Assembly (NCBI GenBank): GCA_015179125.1
Contig: WHVA01000353.1
Coordinates: forward strand, 1 to 64,000
Direction of reading: 5' to 3'
Origin: Gautieria morchelliformis
Taxonomy: Eukaryota; Basidiomycota; Agaricomycetes; Gomphales; Gomphaceae
DNA: 64,000 nt
Shown here: piece by piece, positions 1-11,401 of the stretch
Numbering within the stretch: the stretch's first letter is position 1
Layout of the letters: each line of letters starts with the position of its first letter
Notes under the pieces: model-generated
The model's database searches: none
The model's input: only the letters and a program-made list of their open reading frames with translations
Told to the model about the DNA's origin: nothing
Position numbers and translations under genes: made by a program

Positions 1-2190
1 GCTCACTCCTCCAGCCATCCCCTCCAGTCACCACCCTCGCCATTTCCCCCTCCTGCATGGCCCCACTTCCACATCCTCGACACCCTGCCAATGCTCTAAC
101 TCGAGCTTGTCCTCTGCGTCCTTCCCACACCCATACACCTCCATGCCCTGGCCCCACTCCCCGTCATCTGATCCCGCGACCCCAAGTCTGAGATGGAGGA
201 GTGCCCCATCTACCTTGTACCCTTCTCCTTCACCTTCCGCCTCCCCGGTGCCCTCCACAAGACCTGCTTTGTCGCCGCCGATAGGTCAGTACAGTAGTGC
301 CCATACTGCAGAACACACAACTTTAAGAACTCACATGTCTACACCGGCAACAGCTACTGTGTACCTAGTCAGGTCACTACTATCTAGGATGAATTGCAAT
401 CAAGTGGAGCCTTAGATCTGCCATGAGTGACGGCAGTCAGGCTTCCACAAGAGCAAGTCGTCGATCTACGCTATTCTAAGTCTGGAACTTGTCAAGTTCT
501 GACAAGCTCAGACGAAGAGATGCGAAATGTGACACATGTCGGAAAAAGGTCAAAAAGGAAAAAGATAGCTAGAACAAGCACAAAGATGACAAGAAGCAGA
601 TAGTTGGATATCAACAAAGGAGGTTGTGGTGGTGCGAAGTGTCGTTTGTTTGGTTCCGTACATACTTCAGAGGGTCACGTGCATGCCTTCGAGGTTTCGA
701 ACATCGGAGTTTAAAATGACTTCGGGAAAATATACGCAGACGCATAAATAATACCTGCAATCATATCTTGGCGGATGAAGCAGAGTTGGAAGACAATGAA
801 AGCATCGTGATGATTGCTATAAGTCAGTGTTATTAGTAGTACAAGCAAGGATAGGATAAACATACCATTGTGTAGCCGGGCTGCCATGTGGATGCCGACA
901 TATTATCACGGGCAGGACATCGGACGCCAGCATGCACTGCCATGGCTATGCGGCAGCCATGCCTGCTCTGTGATGGCCAGCTCATGTACCAGATGCCGGA
1001 GCTGCCCGTCCGGCGACATGACGGGCCGGGATGGACGCACGTGCCATACGTGACAAGGTGACGCCATCTCAGCGCGCTTTTAGTGATGTGTCGCTCGAAA
1101 AGGAAATCCTTTGTGTGGGCCGTAAATTCCGGGCGGACGGAGCTGCGCGGCTTATGTGGCACCTGGCGAGCTCTGGGGACCTCTTGATGGTCCGCAGAGG
1201 TGGGTGCACGTCCCATATGGGACGTGCACCGTCAGCGTTGCTTACAGGGAGCGAGGCGGCTGGTGGGACTCTAGAGGCCGCGGGCGATCGTGGATGACGC
1301 TGCGAACGCGGCTTACGCGGTCCTGGGGGCCTCTTGGGGGTTCCTCAGGCGGATGCGCACACCAGGTGGCATGGGACGAACGGATGCGTGACGGCGGCAG
1401 TGGCCGCGGCGTTGCGCGTCACATGATACATCGCGCGTCACTGCGCACAGCGTTCTGGAGGGGCATCTTCGGAGCTGTCGATGACCACGGAAGCATTGGG
1501 ATTTAGAGTGTGGGGATGGGGATGGGTGGGGGGATGAAAAAAACAGTTGACAAAATTTTCAACTTATTCAAAACTTTTTTGTAACTACAGTTACAGTAAC
1601 CCGGCCTCGAGCAATATTCTAAGTGACTTGATGTCGTTTGAGTAATTAAGTCTCAAGATGGTATGCGGAGTTTCAACACTCTTCTTCCCTGTCATGGCTG
1701 TCAGCTTGCTTGTTGGCGACAGTGGTGCCTATCAATCCACACATTCTCATTACCGTGATAGTGACTTTGTGTTCGGCACTCCAGGAAAGGGCGCATGTCC
1801 AAGCTTCAAGTTGAATAGATTTCCCTTATTGTCAATTTGATTGTTGAGTGAACTGTGAAACCATTTAACTTAGACTTGGGTTGCTGCAGGTGTGTTGAGC
1901 TTGGTTGCCATGCGGATGAGCTTCTTATGTCAGTGCATTCCCCTACAATCGAACACTGAACATGTGACAGATGTCCACAGGACTTGGGAAGCCTGCGGTG
2001 ATCTCATGTCACTCATATTCTGCGGATGGAATGATCTGTGATAGTACGCAAGTGATTCCCGGATCTGCGTATGGCGTCGCCCAATGGACATCGCCATGAT
2101 CATACATGCTGCAGAGGTACATGATAAGCGCACCCCTTTATATCATTTTCATCATACACGACTCGAAGCGACCCATGGAACCTTCGTCCC
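1..2190. other. No recognised gene; GC-rich left flank
   Basis: I find no coding stretch here that resembles a known family. Reading frames of 60-127 codons exist at 833-1506, but they overlap one another on both strands in GC-rich sequence and show no motif. The stretch 1520-1600 carries A/T runs. The only clear structure is the perfect palindrome at 1203-1230, listed separately. Confidence 0.5.
1203..1230. repeat. Perfect 28 bp palindrome
   Basis: The sequence is its own reverse complement over 28 bases with no spacer: arm GGTGCACGTCCCAT followed at once by ATGGGACGTGCACC. It lies in a GC-rich stretch without a recognised gene. It could be a cruciform-prone site, a two-fold protein-binding site, or the joined ends of a lost element. 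Confidence 0.85.
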
Positions 2191-2199
2191 CTCCATTCT

Positions 2200-3640
2200 A
2201 TGGCATTGTCTGACGAAAGTGTCCAACAGCTAGCTATCAACTTGGCAAGTAACATCGAGCTTGCGGTTAGTGGCGTATTCACCACATATTGATGATGTTT
2301 TTGAACGGTTGCTCCAAAGTATTCCCTTCGTCCGTAGTGCATTACCACCATCTCTTGTCTAATGTTAAATCAAACATTTAGTGTCTAGCTTAGCGGTGTT
2401 GGTAAGATTCATGTTGTCAAATCCGTGACACACAGACTCAACTCTTTTCGTAGGCTTATGATCACATGTTGACTTTGGATATGGAGATACAGTCAGTCTG
2501 GTTTTCCCGGTGGAGCCTAGGAAAGGTCATCTACCTTGGTACATCCTATTCGGCATGGTTAGATTGCATCCTCGTTACATTTGGTATGCGGGATTGTGGT
2601 CGACTCCGTTGCGCTAAATGACGGCATTTGTAGTTTCAACTGCACCCCTGTCCCCTGGCAATTGTAGACGCTTGTATAAAGCATTTGCATGTTCGTACAA
2701 CTCCTCGGTCATAATATTTATGTTTGATCTTGTCATTAGGGCTCCTTGCAGGAGGCACGATCGTAGCAGAATGTGCCGCACTCAATAACGCTTTGTTATC
2801 TGGTCAACCTCTGACTTTCCTGTGCTCTAGCGGCATTGTGTTTCAGGACGTGGGCCCTCTTGGGAAGGACCAGAGCAGCGGCGATTGGCTTCCTATTGGC
2901 AATCCTTGCACTGACGATTTCTGGCTGCACTTTCATAGCATTAGGTGTACGTCAGATCCAATGTACGTCATCTCGTCGTTTCTCAGAGCTAGTTTTCACG
3001 AATGGTGGGTGATTCGGTCAGTTGCCCCGAACCCTATTCCAGGATCCCGCGGCTGCTGGTTAACGGAAGACATCGGCCAGATCATTTTTGTAGATTTCAT
3101 TCTAGTTTTTATCTTTGAGTTGAGCAAGTGCCTACTTTATCTTCCTTGCCATTCAACGCTGACTCTTCTTGTCTATTTCCTAACAGCCATGTTGGCTTTC
3201 GTAGTATACAAAGGAAGGCAGCATTGTGGGTATTAGTAAATTCTTTGAATCGGTACCAGGTTGACACTTCGGCCGAGCAGTACGACAGAGCCATTCTAAC
3301 CTAGTTTCAACCTTGTATCGCGATGGTACGTTTTCTTTGCCCCTTGCTGCCGGGGGCGTGCTCATGACCGCATGTCTTACCAGGTATACTCTTCTACGTG
3401 TACTTGATTGGTGGGTTCGGGAGTATTTCTGACATATCGGGGGGCGATGTACTCACATCATCCTCATAAGTCTTCTCCCTTTTGAATATGGTGAACCTTC
3501 TAACGGGGGTAAGCATCCTCTCTTTGTATATACACTCCGTGATTAATATTGCCAAAATACAGCCCACACCTGGCCCATCCTTCATCTTGTTGGTCTTGGC
3601 GTTATTTCAAAGTTGTCTCCTTAATTAATCACACCGTTGC
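2200..3640 (+). pseudogene. DUF6533-like membrane protein, decayed copy 1
   Basis: After a possible first exon (ATG at 2200), an acceptor at about 2453 opens a segment reading AYDHMLTLDMEIQSVW and then FSRWSLGKVIYLG. This matches the N-terminal DUF6533 signature of the seven-helix-like membrane proteins that are abundant in Agaricomycetes. Further plus-strand segments are hydrophobic (about 3085-3185, rich in I, V, F and L; and 3380-3620). No continuous frame joins them, and relative to the second copy at 48390-49620 this one lacks about four bases near 2555, which breaks the frame after the signature. The function of the family is unknown. I treat it as a pseudogene; an unrecognised multi-exon gene remains possible. 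Confidence 0.5.
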
Positions 3641-3895
3641 GCAGGATGCAACGCGTTTTACACTCCGTGTTGACTAAACGCATGTTGTTAAATCTTCGGA
3701 GCTTAGTATCCCCAGGATCTGCTTCGAGAACGCAATCGAGTAATCAGACGAGCACTCGGTCGGATAACGTATGGATTCAACATTGCAATGATACGGCACT
3801 GTCGAGCGTGGTAATTGGTGTGGATACATGGTTTATGGACGCGCACTCCGAGACCAACTCGGGCACATCGATGATGGAAATGACATGACATGATC

Positions 3896-4210
3896 GAAGA
3901 TTCAATTATAGTGCGTGAAGCGCGAGGCGCTTATGGTGCACTTGTAGCTACATGATCGGGGCTGCCCCTATATAATTACCAAGTAAGAATGATGCGGTGG
4001 TTAGGTAGACAATAGCGGGAAGGCATTCCCGTGGGTGCACCCGGCCCTAGGCAGGGCAGGAGACGTGATTATAAACCTTCCGTGCTTTGAAGATGGAAGC
4101 ATCTTTGGATCTGTGTCTCTTGCCACGGAGGAAGCCCGCTGCTGGTTCTCCAGCATCGGTTGAAACTCCTCGCGTCTCCAGTGCATCCACGGGAGAGTAT
4201 ACATAGGGGA
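3896..4210 (-). repeat. LINE-1 3' tail with terminal hairpin, shared with X repeats
   Basis: This tail is homologous to 39900-40165 and to the reverse complement of 53857-54095. Shared blocks include GTGGATGCACTGGAG near 4175-4190 and GGCAGGAGACGTGATTATAA or variants near 4043. The outer end carries a hairpin: stem AAGCGC at 3918-3923, loop GAG, stem GCGCTT at 3927-3932, followed by a GTGC box. The X copies keep the same hairpin with compensating differences. A 3' hairpin is typically what a LINE reverse transcriptase recognises, so the sharing suggests that X elements borrow this machinery. Confidence 0.75.
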
Positions 4211-4408
4211 GGGTACAGGTGCAGGTGGTATAGGAGCAGAGGGGTGGGAGCATGTCAGAAGGACTGGGGTGCATAATATTTGGCCAGGGAGGCACAAGAG
4301 GGCCAAACCCTCATAGGAAGTCCGGCAGAAAGCGAGAGCCGGGGTAGAGTACGTGACACTGTATGTGGTAGAGTCAGTGTAACAGCCATGCAGTAAAAGA
4401 GATGGGGC

Positions 4409-6748
4409 TTAGGATGGGTGAACGACGCTTGGAGCGACGTCCGTGTACTTCTCGAAGCGGCTGGTGTTCTGGATGTAGCGCAGGGTGGAAGGGATGGTCT
4501 TGGGATCCCCAAGTAGGTGCGGGGTGGAGTGGCTTGCCTTGCCGACTTTGCGTCTGAGCTGTCTGCGTTGGTCGGCAAAGCGCTTGCAGTATTTGAGGAA
4601 GTGGGCCACCGTCTCGGGTTGCCGGCAGCGTGCACATAGGGCCGAGTCCACAGCTTTGATCTTCTTAAGGAAGAGATTGAGCGATATGTGGCCAGTATGC
4701 AATTGAACGAGGATGCTCGTCGCATGGCGAGGCAGGGAGCTGAGCATCTTATACGTCTTGCGGCTGGGCAGCCTTGAGTTGATCTTGGACATCCTATGAA
4801 AGTGGGGGGATCTGAACCAGATCTTCCGCCAGCGTTGGAGTAGTGTTTGTTTTCGACGCGCCTTGAGTGCCGCAACGCTTGCTGGGAGACGTCTCCTCAG
4901 AAGCCGAGGAAGGAGGGCGGTGTCTGAGGTATCGCCCTCCACGGCTATCTTGGCGGTGGCGGCGCTTCAATTTGCGAATGGCAGTGTGGATCTCATCGAG
5001 GATGTACTGAGCTGGCTGGGCACGGTTGTTCTGCAGGGACTGGATGACGGCTCCGTTGTCCAGTGCAATCAGTGCCGTCTTGACTTGGGGATGATTCTCT
5101 AGAAGTGTCAGTGCCAGTAGAATACCCACAAGTTCACCTTTGAAGACTGTGTGCTTTGACTCCTTGCCTAGCCTGAACCGAAGCAATTCGCCAGTTTGTG
5201 GGATAATGGCTGCCGCCCCGATGTTGCTTTTGAAGCCAGAGCCATCCGAGTAGATGTGCAAGGCATCGAGTCTTGTCCTGAGGTTGCTCGCTGTGTCGGG
5301 CCTACTTCCTGCTATGTGAGAGGTGAACTGGGGATGCCAGCTAGGGTGTTGTCTAGCAGGGTCGATTGTCTCGATCATGTGGGGCGAATCTTGTACCTCA
5401 ACAGAAGAAGATGTATAGGGGAGGGGTGTGAGCGGGGACGGTGCCTTGCACATTGTCGGACCGTTTTGAACAAGGGGTGGGCTTCTGGCAAGCTGGCAAG
5501 GCGCAGCGCCTCGCGGTGGCAGGTGTCATCGAGGCAGAGACAAACGGGAAGGATCATGGCATGGAGCTCCAAGAGGTCCGTGGCTGTTGATCTGTATGCT
5601 CCAGTAATCAGTAGACAGCCTGGTCTTTGTACCTTTTCCAGGACTTTTTCATGTCCTACTGATGCGGTGCGCCGATTCGAGCCAGGGTTCTTGTGTGGGG
5701 GCGTGTACCAGACTGGCAGGGCATACTCAAGCTTGGGTAGGACCATCGATGTGTAGAGTTGCCACACATGGCACTCTGGCAGACCGAATGCGGGCCATGT
5801 GAGTCTGTTTATTGCCAGGAGGAGGCCTTCAGCCTTCTGCACAGCCTGGTGCACATGTTGGTGCCAGCGCAACTCTTGGTCAATTTGCACTCCAAGTAGG
5901 CATGCCTCTGTCACACATTTGATGGTACATTGGGTGTGCCTGTGGGTAAAGTCAGCACGTGTAACATCTTTGTGCCTCGTGAGTCTTAGGCATTGAAACT
6001 TAGACAGCTCTGCATGGGAGTTGTGTGCCGCTGACCAGGCCGTTTGTTTGTCAAGCATGTCATTGAGCGTCGCGTCACAGTCCTCGAAGGAATCCCCAAT
6101 TGCCATGAAAAAGTTGTCATCGATGTAGGCACCGCCGTCCTCCTGTTTGCCTCTGGGAATCGCAACCAAGCCATAGCTGTATATGAGGTAGAGGATCATA
6201 GAAGCGGTCTCCCCCTGACCGATGCCATTATCAATGTCAATGGGTAAGGAGGAGTAGTCATCAAAGCTTAGCGTAGTTTTCCTCTGCTCGAGCATGGCCT
6301 CGAAGAAGGTAATGATCTCTGTGGGGTATCCTAGTTTGGCCATGTTCTTGAGGAGCCTGGCTGTCACTGCATTGGGGAAAGCATTTGCAATGTCAAGAAA
6401 GATGATGGTGACAACCTTGCACTTTCACCAGGCTGATTTGACCCAATGCGTGAGGTGGAGAAGGAAATCAACCGTTGTCCTGCCTGGGAGGCCACCGAAG
6501 TGGTGAGGGGGGAGGAGACTGTGGCGGACCGTGAGATAAACTGTAACATCTGTCATTACCCCTGATACTATCTTGCCCATGGTGTTGTAGTGCGCAATCG
6601 GCCTGTATGCTTTAGCAACGGTGTAGTCCGGTCTGCCCGGCTTGCATAGAACAATCATCTTCCAGGTGCACCATCACCTTGGAAAGCATCGGGTAGTGAT
6701 GATAGCCTGGAGGCAGATGTGGAGAAGTGGTGTCAGTAACCACTCACA
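4409..6748 (-). pseudogene. LINE-1 ORF2 remnant: reverse transcriptase, RNase H, C-terminal knuckle
   Basis: From the right: the fingers segment starts GEDGIPNVVLKE (about 6740-6785), then AYRPIAHYNTMGK, then PHHFGGLPGRTTVDF, then FLDIANAFPNAV, GIGQGETASMILY and the catalytic YIDD at about 6110-6125. RNase H begins IYSDGSG with GELVGILLALTLLE and ALDNGAVIQSL (5370-5000), so three acidic residues are visible. The following segment, which should carry the last histidine-containing motif, is deleted and out of frame. The protein ends with a CARC...H...C knuckle (about 4630-4680). In-frame TGA codons at 6425-6427 (after KSAW) and near 6690 stop translation. Dead copy. Confidence 0.9.
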
Positions 6749-6944
6749 TTCTTTCAGCACAACATTGGGTATGCCATCCTCGCCTGGCCCTTTGTAGGGT
6801 TTGGTTCTCCTGATGCGGCTTTGGACCTAGTGAGGTGCAGGCATGGTGAAGCTAAGTGGTGGTGGGTGTGGGGCATTGTCGTCTGGCAGGTCTGGGAGAG
6901 TCTGAGGGCACGGTGGGAAGAAGAGCTCTGTAAAGAGGGCAGCT

Positions 6945-8297
6945 TTGTCAATTCAAATTTTCCAGTGGCATATTCATCTCTCTGTATTTGCATTTCAATG
7001 GCGGTCTTTGCAGCCGGGCAAGTGCGAGTCCAGCTTGGGTGATCGCCTCGGCAGTTGGCGCATACGGGTTTCTCTGTCGTGCAGCTGCGGCTTGAGGAGC
7101 AGGGCTGCTCGTGTGTGCAGGTGTGGTCAGAAGTAGAGTGGGGGCCGGCGCATCGACCGCAGTGTGCCTCCCCGGTGCACCCCGTCGCCCGGTGCCCCCA
7201 GTCCTGGCACTGGTAGCACTGTGGGGGTCTTGGGATGTACATACTGACACTGCAGAGGATACCTTCGATGACTATGCCGTTTTCAATTGCAGCATTGGCA
7301 GATGTCTTCGTTTTGTAGCTTATCATGAGGGGGCCCCGTTTTGTTTTGTCGCGGGAATCGACACTGCTGAGCCAGGCGAGATTGGCGATCTGGCGTCCAT
7401 CCGGAGCGTTATCCGAGTTGGTTGCTTCAAGGTCGTCAATGGCAGAGTGGAGGTCGTCGGAGTCAGACCAGAAGTTCGTAGACGCATTGTGTGCCACGAC
7501 CGCGTAGGATCGCAGAGGGGTGGTGGCCAATGGGTCAATAAGCTTGACCCAGTTTTTGCGTGCACTCGAGCCCTGTTCGCATCGTCTGCATTTTTGAATG
7601 TTAGTGTTATATTACCTGCTGTGGATTTGGTGATGCCTCGCAGGGGGAGGGGCATCATCGGTGGGAGGTCATCTGGGCTATTTTCAAAGTAGGTAGCGAT
7701 TGTGCCACTGCAGAACCTGGTGACGATTGAAGGCTCCCATCTGAGCAAGGGAGCTTCTTTGTCGATGTTTTTCAGCGAGACGAGGATCTGTTTCTGCTGC
7801 AGTTCAGCCATCATCTTTTGTTTTTGCATCGCCGCCTGATTCGAGCACGCTCCCATGCCCCGTTTTGCAGCTGCAGCGTAGGAAGAGTTTCCACTAGCGG
7901 ACTGGATCGCTTGACCATGGCCAGAGGCAACTGCTTCCTTGATGTCGGTGACGGCCTTTTGCAGGTCGTTGTTGGTGGCTAGCCTGTTGTCACCGTAGAG
8001 GCGAGAAGCCTCTCGAAAAAGCTTCGTGATGGCGATGAGTTGCGTGGCCCACTCTTTGCCAATGTTCCAGGTGGTGCCGCGCTTGAACTCCCCAAAGGAT
8101 TCCAGGGCTGAAGGTAATGCCGAGATGTCAGATTTGTTACCTTCGGTAATTCCTCTGCTATTCAGCACTGCTATCGGGTCGCCAGGGTCTGGGGCAGGTG
8201 TGGGTGAGCGCGTTGGTCTGGGGAGGATCTGGTTGGGCGCTAGAGTCCCCGGGCCAGGCGGCTGCGAGTTGGCTGGCGCGTTAGGGGCGACCGGCAT
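6945..8297 (-). pseudogene. LINE-1 ORF1 (gag-like) remnant with three zinc knuckles
   Basis: The ATG at 8297 opens a Pro/Ala-rich N-terminus, then a helical Gln/Lys segment (about residues 130-210) and an RRM-like region. A one-base shift near 7560 moves the frame to the one that encodes the knuckles: CYQCQDWGHRATGC, CGRCAGPHSTSDHTC and CANCRGDHPSWTRTC (7230-7010). This CCHC array is typical of ORF1 proteins of I/Tad-like LINEs, which bind the element RNA. Downstream, at about 6948, ORF1 runs straight into the sequence that precedes the RT (reading DKAALFTELFFP in a shifted frame); the linker and endonuclease expected in between are missing. Confidence 0.85.
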
Positions 8298-8300
8298 GTT

Positions 8301-8809
8301 TTAACGCGTGTGCGAGGGTGGAGATATCAGTAGGTATGTGAGAAAGGGGTTTACTTAGCTGTTGAGGTGGTGGTGTGGGTCCAAGAGAGCTCTTCCAGAG
8401 AGAGGGGGAGAGATCACATTTGATCCCAACTCATGTAAGGAAGAAGAATAGGGTATGCTGGACATGCCAAATTTGATACTTCCCATAAACCTAACATATG
8501 CCTGGTTATTAAAGAATATATTGCACTAGAATGGTTGAATCCATGGCATATTAAGTTACGTACTTAGCAACTGTTTCCGAAATGCAGACTCCAGTTGGAA
8601 CTGACGAGTGAGCTAGAGTGCGTAGTGCTAGCTGGACAGGTGGTTTCATTGTTCCAACAGCATTTCAGGTTTGTTTGTACTGTAAAATAAATTAAAGCAG
8701 GATGACCCCATGAAAATCGTTCTCATTTACGTAAACCAGAGCCTAAGAGTGCGAACTCGAATATTCGACCAATATTCAAGCCCCGCCACCGCCAAGTTGC
8801 ACATTGAAC
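8301..8809. other. Intergenic: LINE-1 5' edge and nucleoporin promoter region
   Basis: No gene is seen. The left part probably contains the LINE-1 5' untranslated region, whose boundary I cannot fix. The right part is the upstream region of the nucleoporin gene; I see no clear TATA box within 100 bases of its ATG. Confidence 0.4.
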
Positions 8810-10167
8810 ATGTCGCTGTTTGGTGGCAACAAACCCACCACGGGTCTATTCGGGTCTGCTCAGCCTCCCCAGTCGAATATTTTCGGGAGCACATCGAACA
8901 CGAACACGAACACGAATCCGATCGCGCCAGCAACTGGGTTTGGGAGTCTATTGTCGCAACAGCAGCAACCCGGGTCTTTCAATCTCGGTCAATCGTCGAC
9001 TAATACTCCCCAAACCCAGAATCCCCTGGGATCATCGACTTCAGTTCCAGCACTGCCACAGCCTGCACCCACAGGTTCCCTTTTCGGATCTAAACCACCT
9101 CTTCCGTCGACATCCTCCTTCCTTCCTGCTGGTCAGGCGCAACAGTCGTCTGATAATGGCGCACAGGCTCAGTCGGCCGCTTTGCAGCAGCGCATTGAGG
9201 CGATTGTGGCAGCATGGAACCCGCAAAGTCCACAGTGCCGATTCCAAGTTCGTGACATTGTTTTTTGAAGCGTTTATCTTGATTTATGTGATCTATGATT
9301 TTTTTTCGCCTAGCACTATTTCTACAACCTTGTTGATCCGCGTCAGGTCGCTTTGTATGGGCGTCCAACCAACGCAACTAATGACGCCCTATGGCAGCAG
9401 GCCGTAAGGGAGAACCCCGATCCCTCATGGTCTGTGAAACTGCTTATGCCACAATTCCCGGCCTGATATCCTAGTTTAGCATGGTTCCAGCATTGGCTAT
9501 CGGGTTTGATGACTTGCACAAACGTGTGGAGGCGCAAGACAAGCAGGCAGCACTGCACCAGGAAAAACTCAAAGTGAATTCATTTTCAACTTGATATAGT
9601 TGTGATGCCATCTCAACGTTGATCAGGAGCTACAAGGCCGTCTATCCGCCCTTTCGCAAACGCACTTACTGTCCAACACCCTCCGCTCGACACGAGCCCT
9701 CCAGGCACATACCCTGATCAAACACAGACTCCTCCGGCTTATTGAGCACATTCATTTACTCATTCCGTCCTTGCGATCGGCGGCGATCAGCCCCGAGGAG
9801 GAAGATCTTCGTGCCAAACTCGAACGGCTGAAGGACGAAGTGCAGCGAAGTTTGGGCAGTGGAGGCGGCAGAGGCCGGGTGAATGAGCTATGGGCGTTGT
9901 TGGGTGCTGTGAAAGCGGCTAGAGAACGGGAAGCTGGTGTCGGACGAGATGCATTGGAGTGGAAGGTCGTAGACCAGGAGGGCTTGGAGCGTCTGGCAAC
10001 GGTGCGGTCGGTTCCTGAGCGTCATTTCCACTGACCACTGACCTCTGCCCTTGTTGCCTTCGTAGATTTTGGCCGAGCAGCAGCAGGGTCTTGCGCACTT
10101 GACCAGCCTCATAAATAATGACATGAAGGATCTGCAGATCATGGAACGTGCATGTCTCTTCTTATGA
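8810..10167 (+). CDS. NUP57: Nucleoporin of the NUP57/NUP54 family (FG nucleoporin)
   Basis: The central-channel subunit of the Nsp1(p62)-Nup57(Nup54)-Nup49(Nup58) complex, which lines the nuclear pore and contributes FG repeats to the transport barrier. Proposed exons are 8810-9247, 9314-9429, 9480-9573, 9627-10001 and 10066-10167 (1125 bases, 374 residues), all with GT...AG introns of 50-66 bases. The N-terminus has FG motifs (SLFGG, GLFGS, NIFGS, GFGSLL) in Gln/Asn/Thr-rich sequence. Then come QVALYGRPTNATNDALWQQ and MVPALAIGFDDL, followed by a long coiled coil typical of the Nup54 C-terminal half (LQGRLSAL, LRAKLERLKDEV, ILAEQQQGLAHL). The start is ATG at 8810. The last exon is uncertain: an intron at 10148-10199 would give a slightly longer C-terminus. 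It is shorter than the yeast and human proteins. No damage is seen. Confidence 0.85.
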
Positions 10168-10337
10168 TCACTCTAATTTACGATATCATGTATCTGTAGA
10201 AAGCTGTCAAAATTGTTACTGTATGTCAGGACTGGCATTGCTAAACAGAGCCCATGCATATACTAATAGTCTCCTGTACACACTCAAGTAGTTACCACAG
10301 CAGGAAAAACCACCACTTATTATAATACTAGGATAGC

Positions 10338-10429
10338 CAATTCCGCTCTGTTTTCTGACTTCCACTTTTGGAACAATGTCAGAAGTCAAGCAGCTTGCAT
10401 AGTATGTGGCATCCAGGGTTGGTCAAGGG
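10338..10429 (+). repeat. Fragment of repeat R, left of the CACTG element
   Basis: About 90 bases that match 25486-25576 (shared words include AGTCAAG, GTGTGGCATC and TCAAGGG). The match continues beyond the CACTG transposon at 14364-14398, so the transposon has split this repeat. The other copy of R lies within the integrase of the second Gypsy element. Confidence 0.7.
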
Positions 10430-11401
10430 CACTGTGGGTAGTCAACCCAATGAATCCTATTGGGTGGACCCACTGAGGATTCAGTCTATAAACCATTATA
10501 GCTAGTGTAAATACCAATAGAACCCGTTGAAAATTCAATGAATCGGTTTCAGTGGAAAAAGTTTCGTTTCAATGAGTTGGTTTCAGGGGTTGACTCATGG
10601 GTATTCAGGGATCCTACAATGGAAGACCAATGGATTGAACCAGGCATTTCGAGTCGATGACCACTGGGTTCCCGTGAGATAGTCACTTATGACCCCATGG
10701 TTCTATCACCACATTTCAGAGATGCAGCAACTGAATGCCCCATTATTTCAAGTCATAAATCAATATATACAACGGAAAATACGGATGAAACATAAGGTGA
10801 AAATCACTGAAATACCGCTTTCCAATCCATGAAACCCATACCAGGGTGCTTCAGTGGAGCGGCAGAATAGCGATGAAACCTAAGGTAAAAATCACTGAAA
10901 AACTGTAATCGGATCCATGAACCACATACCAGGCTGCTTCAGTACCGCGACAGTGCGCTGGGAGCCGAAAGGAGGCAAAGGCGGCAGTCACCAGTGACCC
11001 GCTGCCTAAGTCAGTGAACACGACGTGACATCAATCAACACTCACCTGGATCGGCCGGCTACTCGGGGCCTCTAGGATGGGTGAGCGTGTGCTAAAGAGC
11101 GTGGAAGACTGGAAGCAGACGACTGGGAACGGTGTGCATCTGTGCTTGGCGATGCAAGACATGAGAGCAATGCAAGACACGAGAAAAAGTAGATGACCTG
11201 CATAATAGCTGGTACCAAAAAGAAAAACAGAATCAGTCGCGGCTAGCAACCCCCACCATTGGCTGCACGCACCCGACTCATGCTCAATGATTGCTACCTT
11301 GGGGGGTTCCGCCAATCGCGAACAGAAGCCGCAGTGATGCATGCAACACTGATGGTAAGGTTGTAAATGGACTCCTCGGCCTCCGGGAACGATGCTCTTT
11401 A

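Larger units (their letters stand above)
3896..8300 (-). mobile_element. LINE-1: degenerate non-LTR retrotransposon
   Basis: On the minus strand this reads ORF1 with zinc knuckles, then reverse transcriptase, RNase H, a C-terminal HHCC-like knuckle and a 3' tail. It contains frameshifts, in-frame TGA codons and an internal deletion that removes the endonuclease domain. The 3' end is taken at the terminal hairpin near 3901-3945, just before a short ATGAC-type repeat (3885-3897). The 5' end is not sharply defined. The family resembles LINE-2 at 58486-64000 in domain order and in the residues around the RT motifs, but the two are well diverged. Confidence 0.9.

Noticed and set aside
868-1506. 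Overlapping frames of 60-127 codons on both strands
   Set aside because: GC-rich sequence makes stops rare; the frames overlap each other, show no domain and have no visible intron structure.
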